Below the pieces are notes generated by a model. That model was not told where the DNA came from, did not search any database, and saw only the letters and a program-made list of their open reading frames with translations. This document shows, piece after piece, positions 28,737 through 37,402 of a DNA stretch of 64,000 nucleotides. Made by a program: the position numbers and the translations under genes. Position 1 is the first letter of the stretch, and the number at the start of each line of letters is the position of its first letter. Location of the stretch: contig JANYHD010000010.1 in the NCBI GenBank assembly GCA_025359205.1, forward strand, positions 62,001-126,000. Reading direction: 5' to 3'. Origin of the DNA: Gammaproteobacteria bacterium. GTDB taxonomy: Bacteria; Pseudomonadota; Gammaproteobacteria; Steroidobacterales; Steroidobacteraceae.

Positions 28737-28835
28737 TCAGGCTACGATTGAAGTCGTCGAGGCGGCGAAAATCGCGATCTGGACTACCGTCACGAGTACC
28801 GCGGCGAGGAAACCCAGGCTCTTATGCGTGTTCAT
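28737..28835 (-). CDS. Small hydrophobic protein (32 aa)
   Basis: A very short reading frame with an excellent ribosome binding site (AGGAG, 7 nt before the ATG). The product starts MNTHKSLGFLAAVLV and is one hydrophobic segment ending TTSIVA, like a single-pass membrane or signal-peptide-like protein. It lies in the 431-bp gap between the CBS and YeeE genes, on the opposite strand. I do not recognise it. The ribosome binding site and amphipathic pattern argue that it is real; the rest of the gap (28836-29012) shows only the YeeE leader. Confidence 0.45.
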   Translation of the reverse strand: MNTHKSLGFLAAVLVTVVQIAIFAASTTSIVA

Positions 28836-29012
28836 GATATTTCTCCTGTCAAATCGGGTTGAAGACTCTGTATCCAGTGAACCCGCCAACGCTGTAGAAG
28901 TTGCACGTTGCACAGGGTTCCTTTCAGTGATGGCAAGTGTGCGCGGGCGGCCTCACAACAGCGAACGCGATACCTGAATGACACATCAGAAAAACTGAAC
29001 GATCATGGAAGC

Positions 29013-29450
29013 ATGCACATGATCGACTGGGCCTCATTCACGCCGGGCAGCGCGCTCGTCGGCGGCTTGCTTATCGGTATCGCCGCAGCGCTGCTGGTGC
29101 TGCTGAACGGCCGCATCGCCGGCATCAGTGGCATCGTCGGCGGATTGTTGCGCCCATCCAGTGGCGATATCTCATGGCGCGCGGCGTTCCTCGCCGGCCT
29201 GATCGGCGCGCCGCTGGTCTACACCGCGTTCGCAAAATTTCCTGCGGTGAGGATTGATGCCGGCTATCCGTTGCTGATCGTGGCGGGCCTGCTGGTCGGT
29301 GTCGGTACGCGCTATGCCGGTGGCTGCACCAGCGGGCACGGTGTGTGCGGCATCTCGCGGCTGTCGCTGCGCTCGCTGTTCGCGACGCTGGCGTTCATGG
29401 CCGCGGGCGTCGTGGCCGTGTCTCTCATGCGTCACGTGATCAACGCCTGA
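29013..29450 (+). CDS. YeeE/YedE family transporter subunit
   Basis: A 145-residue membrane protein with about four helices, carrying the family motif GGCTSGHGVCGISRLS around residues 103-118, where the cysteine takes part in thiosulfate or sulfur-compound transport. Half-size YeeE proteins work with a DUF6691 partner encoded directly downstream, as here. GGAAG precedes ATG 29013; a second ATG lies at 29019. Confidence 0.88.
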   Translation: MHMIDWASFTPGSALVGGLLIGIAAALLVLLNGRIAGISGIVGGLLRPSSGDISWRAAFLAGLIGAPLVYTAFAKFPAVRIDAGYPLLIVAGLLVGVGTRYAGGCTSGHGVCGISRLSLRSLFATLAFMAAGVVAVSLMRHVINA

Positions 29451-29459
29451 GCCCAGCGC

Positions 29460-29699
29460 ATGTACGCACTCGCATCATTGCTGAGCGGATTGGTGTTTGG
29501 GCTGGGCCTGATGATCTCGGGCATGGTCAACCCTGCCAAGGTGATCGGCGCGCCGATGCCGGATCCAGCGCGCAGAAAATTCGATTTGCGCTGCCTGTTC
29601 GGCAGCCTCGCCTTCGGCGTCGGCTGGGGCATGGCCCTGTTCGAGCTGGTGGAGCGCATGCGTGACGCGCGCGGCAGCCACTCACCGAGCAAGGATTGA
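29460..29699 (+). CDS. Shortened DUF6691 (YeeE/YedE partner) protein, internally deleted
   Basis: A 79-residue protein in frame with a good DUF6691 N-terminus (LASLLSGLVFGLGLMISGM, NPAKVIG). It then jumps to the segment before the last helices (ARRKFDLRCLFGSLAFG, GWG) and from GWG straight to a C-terminal MALFELVER. Family members are usually about 135-145 residues, with a WDPSL-containing helix pair and a GFCPGPA motif; both are missing. The reading frame is preserved, so this looks like two in-frame deletions, not a frameshift. It may be a pseudogene or a minimal variant. Confidence 0.6.
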   Translation: MYALASLLSGLVFGLGLMISGMVNPAKVIGAPMPDPARRKFDLRCLFGSLAFGVGWGMALFELVERMRDARGSHSPSKD

Positions 29700-29702
29700 G
29701 CG

Positions 29703-30875
29703 CTGTCGAAGCGGCCACAATTCAGCCTGGATGCGCTGGGCGCCGCAGCCGCAGCCGCAGCCGCGGTCGCGGTCGTGGCATTGGCCGGCTGCGGTGCGCG
29801 CCAGGCAGCGGGCCATGCAGCTGACAGTGCGGCTGGCTCCGCAGAGCCCGAAGAAAAAGTACTGAACGTCTACAACTGGTCGGACTACATCGCTCCCGAG
29901 CTGGTGCGTGCCTTCGAGCGGGAATACGGCATCAAGGTCAACTACGACGTCTACGATTCCAACGCGATACTCGAAACCAAGCTGCTGACCGGCAAGACTG
30001 GTTACGACGTGGTGGTGCCGACCGGCGCGTTCATGGCGCGCGAGATACCGGCCGGCGTGTTCATGAAGCTCGACAAGTCACTGCTGCCGAACCTGCGCAA
30101 CATCGATGCAGAGATATTGCGGCAGAGCGAGCCCTTCGACCCAGGCCACGAACACGGCGCCCACTACCTGCTGAGCACATCGGGCGTGGGCTACAACGTG
30201 GCGATAGTCGCTGCCGCGATGCCGGACGCGCCGGTGGACAGCCTGCGCATGCTGTTCGATCCCGCGGTGATCCGGCACTTCCAGACGTGCGGCATCACTT
30301 TCATCGACGCGCCCGATGAAGCCGTGAACACAGTGCTGCTGTATCTCGGTCGCCAGCCCAACAGCGAGCGGCCCGAGGATCTCGCTGCGGCGGAACGGGT
30401 GTTGATGGCCATACGTCCCTACGTGCGCACCATCGATGCCACGAAGTACATCGAGGATCTCGCCAACGGCGACATCTGCCTCGTGTTCGGCTGGAGCGGC
30501 GACGTCGGGCAGGCGGCGACGCGGGCGCACGAAGCGGCAAACGGCCATGTCATCCGCTACAGCATTCCGCGCGAGGGCGCGATGATGTATTTCGATTACC
30601 TCGCGATCCCGGCTGATGCGGCGCATCCGCGCGGCGCGCACCTGTTCATCGACTACATGCTGCGCGCGGACGTGGCCGCCAGGAACGCCAACTTCCTGCG
30701 CTACGCGACTGCGAACGCGGCCGCCTATTCGCTCATCGGGCGCTCGCTCTACAATGATCACAATATCTATCCGACGGCAGAGGCGCGGGCGCGGCTGGTG
30801 CCGGACCTGCCGCGCTCGCAGGCCTACACCCGCGAGCTGACGCGCATGTGGACGCGCTTCAAGGCCGGACGTTAG
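29703..30875 (+). CDS. Polyamine-binding lipoprotein (PotD/PotF-like), CTG start
   Basis: A periplasmic solute-binding protein of about 390 residues. The mature part begins VYNWSDYIAPELVRAFEREYG, the hallmark of spermidine/putrescine receptors, with later FGWSGDVGQA and DYLAIPADA segments contributing to the amine pocket. The start is inferred as CTG 29703: AAGGA lies 7 nt upstream and the product then has a lipoprotein signal (SKRPQ, an Ala/Val run, lipobox LAGC). The first GTG (29775) would leave almost no signal. A GCCGCA hexamer repeat encodes the Ala run. No ABC permease or ATPase gene is nearby. Confidence 0.85.
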   Translation: MSKRPQFSLDALGAAAAAAAAVAVVALAGCGARQAAGHAADSAAGSAEPEEKVLNVYNWSDYIAPELVRAFEREYGIKVNYDVYDSNAILETKLLTGKTGYDVVVPTGAFMAREIPAGVFMKLDKSLLPNLRNIDAEILRQSEPFDPGHEHGAHYLLSTSGVGYNVAIVAAAMPDAPVDSLRMLFDPAVIRHFQTCGITFIDAPDEAVNTVLLYLGRQPNSERPEDLAAAERVLMAIRPYVRTIDATKYIEDLANGDICLVFGWSGDVGQAATRAHEAANGHVIRYSIPREGAMMYFDYLAIPADAAHPRGAHLFIDYMLRADVAARNANFLRYATANAAAYSLIGRSLYNDHNIYPTAEARARLVPDLPRSQAYTRELTRMWTRFKAGR

Positions 30876-30895
30876 CGCCGGTCGCCAGCGCGCGC

Positions 30896-31852
30896 TCAGC
30901 CTCTTTGCACGCGAGTAACGTGGCGGCGAAACTCCGACGTTGCCATCAGCTGCTTGCAGCGCTCGAATCGACCGATCGAGTAATCCCAGAAGTCGTCAAG
31001 CGGATTGTGGTTGGCGTGCTGGATCAGGCCCCACAGCGTCCACAGCAGGTCGCACATCGCCTTGTAGATGACAATGCGCCCACGATCGGCGGGGCGTGCC
31101 TCGCCACCGAAGTAGGCGCGGATCATCTGCTCGTCCTGTGCGGCATCGAACCTGCCCTCGACCGACAGGTCGCCCAGGTCCCAAAGTGGGTCGTTCATGC
31201 CGGAGTATTCCCAGTCGACCAGCCACATGCGCTCGCCGGTGTCGAGGAAGTTCTCGCACAAGGGGTCGCAATGACAGGCCACGCTCGGCAGCGCGTGTGC
31301 CGCGAGCGCGGCACGCACCACGCTGGCTTCCTCCACTACGTCGTGGTACCCCAAAGGCAGCATAGTTTCCTTGCCCGCCAGTACCTTCAGGTAATCGTCG
31401 ATCATCGCGAACAGCTCGAAGCGAAAGTTGAACACGGCGTCAGAACTGTGGAGCTTCCGCAGCACCTCGCCCGCGCGCGCCGGCGCGCGCGCGATTGTGC
31501 GAAAATTATCCGGCGTCATGGTCACCGCGTTCTCGACCAGCCGAGTCACCATCACGCCGGTGACGGTGTCAAAGTGCAAAACCGCAGGGCTGACCTGCAC
31601 CCGCGCCGTCTCGCGCGCTGCCTGCGCCTCGTGGCTGCGATTGATGTATTCCTCAGTGCCCTTGCCGGGCACGCGCAGCACGTAGTGCTGCGCTCCAGCG
31701 TCGATGCGGAACACCAGGTTGGTGAGGCCACCCAGCCGCGTCAGCGCGAGCTGGCTGCGATCGGCCGGTGCGAACAGGGCGAGGCCATCGAGGATCTGCC
31801 GCGCCAGCACGAGGCCGTGATCGTTGGTGCTCGTGCTTTCAGCGGCACTCAT
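30896..31852 (-). CDS. Choline/ethanolamine kinase-like phosphotransferase
   Basis: A 318-residue protein of the APH/choline kinase fold. The catalytic loop is HCDPLCENFL (H-x-D-x4-N pattern) and the metal-binding VDWEYSGMNDPLWDLGDLS follows. N-terminal LTNLVFRID forms the nucleotide-binding loop. It likely phosphorylates choline, ethanolamine or a similar amino alcohol. ATG 31852 overlaps the upstream dehydrogenase stop (ATGA), so the two are coupled. A longer frame to 31888 only re-reads that gene. Confidence 0.82.
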   Translation of the reverse strand: MSAAESTSTNDHGLVLARQILDGLALFAPADRSQLALTRLGGLTNLVFRIDAGAQHYVLRVPGKGTEEYINRSHEAQAARETARVQVSPAVLHFDTVTGVMVTRLVENAVTMTPDNFRTIARAPARAGEVLRKLHSSDAVFNFRFELFAMIDDYLKVLAGKETMLPLGYHDVVEEASVVRAALAAHALPSVACHCDPLCENFLDTGERMWLVDWEYSGMNDPLWDLGDLSVEGRFDAAQDEQMIRAYFGGEARPADRGRIVIYKAMCDLLWTLWGLIQHANHNPLDDFWDYSIGRFERCKQLMATSEFRRHVTRVQRG

Positions 31853-34266
31853 GCCCGGAGCCGCTCCATCTTCGGGTCGTAGAGGCAACGCGGGCCGCGG
31901 GTCGCAGCGTAAGCCTGGCCAAAAGCCTCGATGCTGAATGAGGTCTCACCGGCGGTTGCTGCGGGCAGGTAGCCGAAGGCAATGGTCTTGCCCAGCGTAT
32001 GCCCGTAGCCGGCGCTCGTGGTCGAAGCGACGACCTCGCCATCGTGGAGGATCGCTTCGCCGCCGTGGAAGGGCGCGTAGCCCTCGACCGTGAACGAGCA
32101 GAGCTTGCGCGTCACGCCCTCGCTCTTGGCGGTCAGCAGCGCCGCGCGGCCGATGAAGTCGCCTTTGCCGAGCGCCACGCAGAAGCCGAGTCCCGCCTCG
32201 TAGGGGTTGTAGTCGGGCGAAATATCGCCGGACCAGTATAGGTAGCCCTTTTCCAGGCGGGCGGAATCGATGGCGCGATAACCGGCGTTGGCGATGCCGT
32301 AGGGCTGGCCTGCCTCCCACAGCGCCTGGTACACGCCCGCCGCATTCTCCTGCGGTATATAGAGTTCGTAGCCCAGCTCGCCGACGTAGCCGATGCGCAC
32401 GGCGAGCGCGCTGGTATCGGCGACGTCAATCCGCCGCGCGCTGAGAAACGGGAAAGACTCGCTTGAAAGATTGTCATCGCTGGCGGATTGCAGGATGTCA
32501 CGCGCCATTGGCCCGCACAGGTTCAGCGTCGCCAGGCTGTCGGTGACTTCGCGGATCGTCACGCCCGCGCTCAGGTGCTGCGCCACCCAGCCCGAGTCGC
32601 GCACGCCGAAGCCCGCGCCGGTGACGAGATAGAAATGATCCGGCTCGGCATGAATCAGCGTCACGTCGGCCTCGATGCCGCCGCGCGCATTGCAGAGCTG
32701 CGTATACACCGCCTTGCCGGCTGGTCCACTGAGGTCGTTGGCTGCAATGCGCTGCAGGCTTGCTGTGGCGTCGGTCCCAGTGATCTCAAACTTGGCGAAG
32801 GAGCTCTGGTCGATCAGCGCGGCGCGCTGGCGAATCGCGGCGAGCTCCGCGGCTACCGGCTGGAACCAGTTGGGCTTGCCCTCGAAGGAGGGTGCGTCGC
32901 GCGCTTGCGTGCCGGAGGGCGCAAACCAGTTGGGACGCTCCCAGCCCGCCTTCGTGCCGAACACCGCGCCGGCGCGCCGCAGCGGTTCGTGCAAGGGCGA
33001 GAGTCGCAGGTTGCGCGCGGCCTGCGCTTCTTCGAGCGGCCAATGGATCTTGTAGTAGGCGCCGTAGGCCTCGATGGCGCGCTTCTCGAGATAGCGCGGT
33101 TGCGCCTGCACGCTGGAAAAGCGGCGCACGTCGAAGGGCCACAGGTCCATGCCGGCGTCGCCGTGCAGGATCAGGTTCGCGAGCGCGAGGCCTGCGCCGC
33201 CCGAGGCGGCAATGCCGGCCGTGAAGCCGCAGGCCAGGTAGAAATTGTCGAGGCCAGGGGCGAGGCCAATGAGCGGCTCGCCATCGGCGGATACCGGAAT
33301 CGGTCCGTTGATCACGGTCTGGATGCCGATCTCGTTCAGCACCGGCAGCCGCGTCGCGGCGGGCAGCGCGAACAGCTCGAGCCGGTCCATGTTGGGCGGC
33401 AGCAGCTCGCGTGCGAAGGAAAAGGGCGGCATGCCGCGGTGGAAACCGCTCGTGCCGTCTTCCCAACCGCCGATCGCAAACGAGCCGGTGTCGGGCTTGA
33501 GGTAGAAATTGTTGTCCGGGTCGCGGACAGTGGTGAGGCCGGCCTCGAAGCTCAGTTTCTTCTCGGTCAGAAAGTACTGGTGCTCGACCACGCTGGTGGC
33601 CAGATCAACACCGGCCATGCGGCCGACGCGCTTCGCCCACAGGCCGGCGCAGTTCACCAGGATGTCGCAGCCGATCGTGCCGGTGTTGGTGACCACGCCC
33701 ACGGCGCGGCGCCCGTCGAGCGCGATGCTATCCACGCACACGCCCTGTTCGATTTTCGCGCCGTAGGCGCGCGCGCCCTTGGCATAGGCCATCGTCAGCG
33801 AATAGGGATCGATGTAGCCATCGCCCGGAATGAAGGCCGCGCCCTCTAGCCCCGCGGTGCTGATGAACGGGAAGCGGTTCTTCGCCTCGGCCGCGGACAG
33901 CGCATGGCAATCGACGCCGAAGCTCTTCGCCTGGCCCATCGAGCGGCGGATCTCGCTCCAGCGTGACTTGCTGCCCGCGAGGCGGAGGCTCCCCACCTTC
34001 TTCCACGAGATCGCCTGGCCGGTTTCCTCCTCCAGCCGGTCGAACACGGCGACCGAGTTCTGCATCAGTCGCGTCAGGTTCTTCTTGCCGCGCAGCTGGC
34101 CAACGAGTCCGGCGGCGTGCCAGGTGCAACCGTGTGTGAGCTGCGCCTTCTCGACCAGCAACACGTCTTTCCGGCCGGCGCGGGCGAGGTGGTATGCGAG
34201 CGCGGTGCCGATGGCGCCGCCGCCAATAATCAAAATATGCACATGTCGATCGGCGTGGAATGTCAT
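31849..34266 (-). CDS. Dimethylglycine/sarcosine dehydrogenase-like FAD oxidoreductase with GcvT domain
   Basis: An 805-residue two-module enzyme. Residues 8-380 form the DAO domain with the FAD motif IIGGGAIGTALAYHLA and HGCTWHAAGLVGQL (the HAAG histidine region is where FAD is covalently held in relatives). After an FAO-type linker, residues about 430-800 form an aminomethyltransferase (GcvT) fold for folate (KGYLYWSGDISPDYNP, GLGFCVALGKGDFIG). Such enzymes demethylate dimethylglycine or sarcosine and pass the one-carbon unit to tetrahydrofolate. GGTGA lies before ATG 34266. The neighbouring permease and choline-kinase-like gene fit methylated-amine use. Confidence 0.88.
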   Translation of the reverse strand: MTFHADRHVHILIIGGGAIGTALAYHLARAGRKDVLLVEKAQLTHGCTWHAAGLVGQLRGKKNLTRLMQNSVAVFDRLEEETGQAISWKKVGSLRLAGSKSRWSEIRRSMGQAKSFGVDCHALSAAEAKNRFPFISTAGLEGAAFIPGDGYIDPYSLTMAYAKGARAYGAKIEQGVCVDSIALDGRRAVGVVTNTGTIGCDILVNCAGLWAKRVGRMAGVDLATSVVEHQYFLTEKKLSFEAGLTTVRDPDNNFYLKPDTGSFAIGGWEDGTSGFHRGMPPFSFARELLPPNMDRLELFALPAATRLPVLNEIGIQTVINGPIPVSADGEPLIGLAPGLDNFYLACGFTAGIAASGGAGLALANLILHGDAGMDLWPFDVRRFSSVQAQPRYLEKRAIEAYGAYYKIHWPLEEAQAARNLRLSPLHEPLRRAGAVFGTKAGWERPNWFAPSGTQARDAPSFEGKPNWFQPVAAELAAIRQRAALIDQSSFAKFEITGTDATASLQRIAANDLSGPAGKAVYTQLCNARGGIEADVTLIHAEPDHFYLVTGAGFGVRDSGWVAQHLSAGVTIREVTDSLATLNLCGPMARDILQSASDDNLSSESFPFLSARRIDVADTSALAVRIGYVGELGYELYIPQENAAGVYQALWEAGQPYGIANAGYRAIDSARLEKGYLYWSGDISPDYNPYEAGLGFCVALGKGDFIGRAALLTAKSEGVTRKLCSFTVEGYAPFHGGEAILHDGEVVASTTSAGYGHTLGKTIAFGYLPAATAGETSFSIEAFGQAYAATRGPRCLYDPKMERLRA

Positions 34267-34270
34267 CGAC

Positions 34271-35674
34271 TCACCCTGCTGCCGCGGGCGGTTGGCGCGC
34301 GGCAAAAGTGCGCCGGGCCCGCCAGTAGTACAGCGCACCGGCGCACTGCAGCCCGCCGATGACGGCGATCAGCTTCGCCGCAAACAGCCCGGCATTGTCC
34401 ACCTTGACGATCGGAAACACGGATAACACAACGAACAGCAGCGTCATCACGAATCCGGAAGCCGCGGCCACGCGCACTCCCCAGCCGGGTTTTTCACCGC
34501 GCGCCACGAGCGGAATCGCAAACATCACCAGATACGCGCCGGCGAAACACAGCAACGATGCGTTGAGCAGCAACTGGTACGACTCCTGGTTGCCCGCCCC
34601 GGTTATGGCCGTGAGCGTGAGCACCATGATGACCGCGCTCGCGAATAATACCGAGCCGACCGGAGTGCGGTAACGCTCATCGAGGCGGCTGAACCACGGC
34701 GGCAGCAGGTGATCCCAGCCGGCGACCATCGGCATGCGGATCATGATGCTGAAATAAAGCGACTTCTGCGCCAGGGTGGCCACGATCAGTATCGCGACTG
34801 CTATGGCTATCAGCCGCGGAAAGCTGATGTTCAGCACCTGAATGCCGGGTGCGATCAGGTCGACGGTGTCGGGGCGCGAATACGCCAGTACGCTCGCAGT
34901 CCCCAGTATCATCATGAGTCCGATCAACGGTGCCGACGCCCAGATGGAGCGGCGGATGAGCTTCGAGGTATCTGCGCTGCGGCATTCGCCGGCGAAAATC
35001 GCCACAGCGTCGACCCCGCACAGTGCGCCAAAGCTCATCTTGCCCAGCAGGTTCAGGTTCATGAGCGAAAGGGCAGGCAGCGCCAGCGAGACCGGCGCCG
35101 TCGTGGCGCTGCCGCCAAACCAGCGCGGCAGCGCTGCCAGTATCACGGCGACGAACAGCAGCACGAAGCCGAGCCCGCCAACGTTGTTGACCCACCGGCC
35201 GATCGTGAGGCCGCGCCAGGCCACCAGCGCCAGACCGCAGGTGATCACAAAGCTTAAGGCCAGGATCATGAGCTTGTCTGCAGCGATCCAGGCGGCCTGT
35301 GGTCCCAGCGCATACGCGGCCATCTGGAGGATCGCGAGGCTCAGTGTCGGGAACAAAAAGGCGCAGTTGAGCCAGATGTTCATCGCGACCAGGAACCCGG
35401 CCAGTGGCCCAAAGCGCAGTTTGGCCCATTGATACAGCCCGCCCTCCAGCGGCATTTCCCGGGCGAGGTGCGCGACGACGATGCCCGAGGGGATGTAGAA
35501 CAGCATGACCGCCAGCAGCCAGAACACCAGGTGCGCAGGGCCCAACTGTGCGGCCGTGCCGATCCAGGTGAAGGCGATGACGTTCAGGATCTGGATGCTG
35601 ACGAGATCGGCGAGCCGGAGCTCCTTCTTGAGCTCGGCGCTGCGCTGCTCAACCTGTTGCGCGGCGTCAGACAC
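34271..35674 (-). CDS. APC family amino acid/amine permease
   Basis: A 467-residue inner-membrane protein of about 12 helices. It starts with a hydrophilic N-tail (GTG 35674, SDAAQQVEQRSAELKKELRL) and has the family pattern MPLEGGLYQWAKLRFGP after helix 2, with SFGALCGVDAVAIFAGECR in the helix 6 region. It probably imports an amino acid or methylated amine for the dehydrogenase encoded 4 nt downstream. The GTG lies inside the end of the serine hydrolase gene (8-nt overlap). Confidence 0.88.
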   Translation of the reverse strand: MSDAAQQVEQRSAELKKELRLADLVSIQILNVIAFTWIGTAAQLGPAHLVFWLLAVMLFYIPSGIVVAHLAREMPLEGGLYQWAKLRFGPLAGFLVAMNIWLNCAFLFPTLSLAILQMAAYALGPQAAWIAADKLMILALSFVITCGLALVAWRGLTIGRWVNNVGGLGFVLLFVAVILAALPRWFGGSATTAPVSLALPALSLMNLNLLGKMSFGALCGVDAVAIFAGECRSADTSKLIRRSIWASAPLIGLMMILGTASVLAYSRPDTVDLIAPGIQVLNISFPRLIAIAVAILIVATLAQKSLYFSIMIRMPMVAGWDHLLPPWFSRLDERYRTPVGSVLFASAVIMVLTLTAITGAGNQESYQLLLNASLLCFAGAYLVMFAIPLVARGEKPGWGVRVAAASGFVMTLLFVVLSVFPIVKVDNAGLFAAKLIAVIGGLQCAGALYYWRARRTFAARQPPAAAG

Positions 35675-37385
35675 GTTGCAGCACGTTGCCCGAGAAATGC
35701 AGCAGCCTGGCGCGCCCGTTCGCAAAGTCCGAAAAGCTCAACCACTCGGGGCTGGCCGGCTCGTCGCGCAGGTAGAAACGGTTCTCAGCTGCAGGTTCGA
35801 GCGGAGTCACGCCGTTCACCCACAGTTTGCCGCGACGTGACACCACGCGCACGCTGCCGATCCAGGGGTCTTCGTTGCGGTAGTGACCGGTGTAACCCGA
35901 CCATTCAGCGGGCGCGGTGAATTCGCGCGGACCCTGGTAGGCCGGCGCGGCGTACCAGTCCTCGCCCCAGCTGGCTTCCGTGACCGGGCCTTTGCCGTCG
36001 GCGCCGCCGCGCGTGAACAGCAGCGCGTAGTGAGCGTAGTCTTCGTGCTGCACGACGAAGGCGTAATCGGGATCGATGGCGGATTCGAGCGGTACCCGCG
36101 CGTTGCGATGCTCGAGGTACAGGCGATCGCCTTCGGCGATGATCTTCAGTTGCCGGCCGCCGCTACCTGTGTAGATGCCAGCATAGTCAGTGGCACCGGC
36201 AATCTTGATGGCCGGCATTGCTGCTGGTAGGGGCGGCAGAGCCGCGCCTTCGCGGCAAGCGCGCATGAGTCGCAGCGCGTATTCCGTCACGGGTGTCGGG
36301 CGATAGCCCTGCATCGCATTGATCGAGGCGAACGCGCCCACGCCCGCATCGAGATCGACCTGCAGCGCTGAAGCGAACGAGACCATGCCGCCCGTGTGCT
36401 TGAGTCGCGTGTGACCGTCGAGCTGGTCGACGGCCAGCGCATAGCCGTACGCCGAGCCGGGCCCGAATTCATCCGCCGCGATGTGCGGATGGGTGAACAG
36501 CGCGAAGCCCTCCTGCGATACGAGGCGCTGCCCCGCGTGTTCGTCGCGCCTGAGCTCGCCGCGGTTGATGAGCAGCTGCAGGTAGCGGCCCATGTCGCGC
36601 GCGGTCGATGCGATGCAACCGGCAGCCTGCGTCAAGGCGATGAGCGCGCTCTGGACCAGCGCGCCGTGGCGAGGATACGGGCGGTCGCTGCAGATTGGCT
36701 GGTAGCTCATCGCCATGCGCTCTGCCAGGTCGAGGCTGAGCGCGCCTTCTGTCTCTGCCATGCCGAGCGGCGTAAAAATCCGTGTGCGCAGCACGGCCGC
36801 CAGCGGCTGGCCATCGATTTGTTCCACGAGTGTGCCGAGCGCCGACCAGCCCATATTGCAGTAATGAAAGAAGCTGCCGGGCGCGGCCGTCGCCCTATGG
36901 CGAAACGCCGGGTCCGCCGGGTACAGCGGACCATCGGGTAGCGCGGCCGAGTGCGTCATCAGGTCGTGGGCAGTGATCGGCCGATCGAACCCGTCGAAGC
37001 GCAGCCAGGGCAGGTATGCGTTGATCGGGCGGTGCGGGTCGAAGCGGCCCTCGTCACGCAACTGCAGCAGGCACAGCGCGAGGAATGATTTGCTGATCGA
37101 GCCAATGTGAAAAAGTTTCTCTGCGCTGAGCAAAGTTCGGCGCCCTAAGTCCTCAACCCCGTAGGCGCAGACCCGTTGCACGCCGTTAGCATCCGCAAGC
37201 GAGAGCGTGAGTCCGGGCGCGTTCATGTCGCGCAGGTACTGCGCGACATATTGGTCGAGCTGCTCGAAGCAGCGCGAGTAGGGACCAGCCGCTGTCACCG
37301 ACTGCGCCTCGCTCGCCACGACCCTGGCGGTGGCGGCGAAGGCGCCGATCGAGACCCCCAGACCCAGCAATTCGCGCCTGTCCAT
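35667..37385 (-). CDS. Exported class C beta-lactamase-related serine hydrolase
   Basis: A 572-residue protein with a twin-arginine-type signal (MDRRELLGLGVSIGAFAATA). The serine beta-lactamase fold has nucleophile S96-x-x-K99 (GSISKSF), Y175-x-N177 (HYCNMG) and an HTGG box (RLKHTGGMVS) in place of KTG. A C-terminal domain of about 170 residues follows. Such proteins are often esterases, D-aminopeptidases or amidases. Located between two transporter genes of one operon, it may release the transported compound in the periplasm. Confidence 0.87.
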   Translation of the reverse strand: MDRRELLGLGVSIGAFAATARVVASEAQSVTAAGPYSRCFEQLDQYVAQYLRDMNAPGLTLSLADANGVQRVCAYGVEDLGRRTLLSAEKLFHIGSISKSFLALCLLQLRDEGRFDPHRPINAYLPWLRFDGFDRPITAHDLMTHSAALPDGPLYPADPAFRHRATAAPGSFFHYCNMGWSALGTLVEQIDGQPLAAVLRTRIFTPLGMAETEGALSLDLAERMAMSYQPICSDRPYPRHGALVQSALIALTQAAGCIASTARDMGRYLQLLINRGELRRDEHAGQRLVSQEGFALFTHPHIAADEFGPGSAYGYALAVDQLDGHTRLKHTGGMVSFASALQVDLDAGVGAFASINAMQGYRPTPVTEYALRLMRACREGAALPPLPAAMPAIKIAGATDYAGIYTGSGGRQLKIIAEGDRLYLEHRNARVPLESAIDPDYAFVVQHEDYAHYALLFTRGGADGKGPVTEASWGEDWYAAPAYQGPREFTAPAEWSGYTGHYRNEDPWIGSVRVVSRRGKLWVNGVTPLEPAAENRFYLRDEPASPEWLSFSDFANGRARLLHFSGNVLQRV

Positions 37386-37402
37386 CGTTCGTTGTCCTGT
37401 GC

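Noticed and set aside
29742-29767. GCCGCA hexamer repeat, considered as a CRISPR-like or regulatory array
   Set aside because: It has no spacers and simply encodes the Ala-rich part of a signal peptide.
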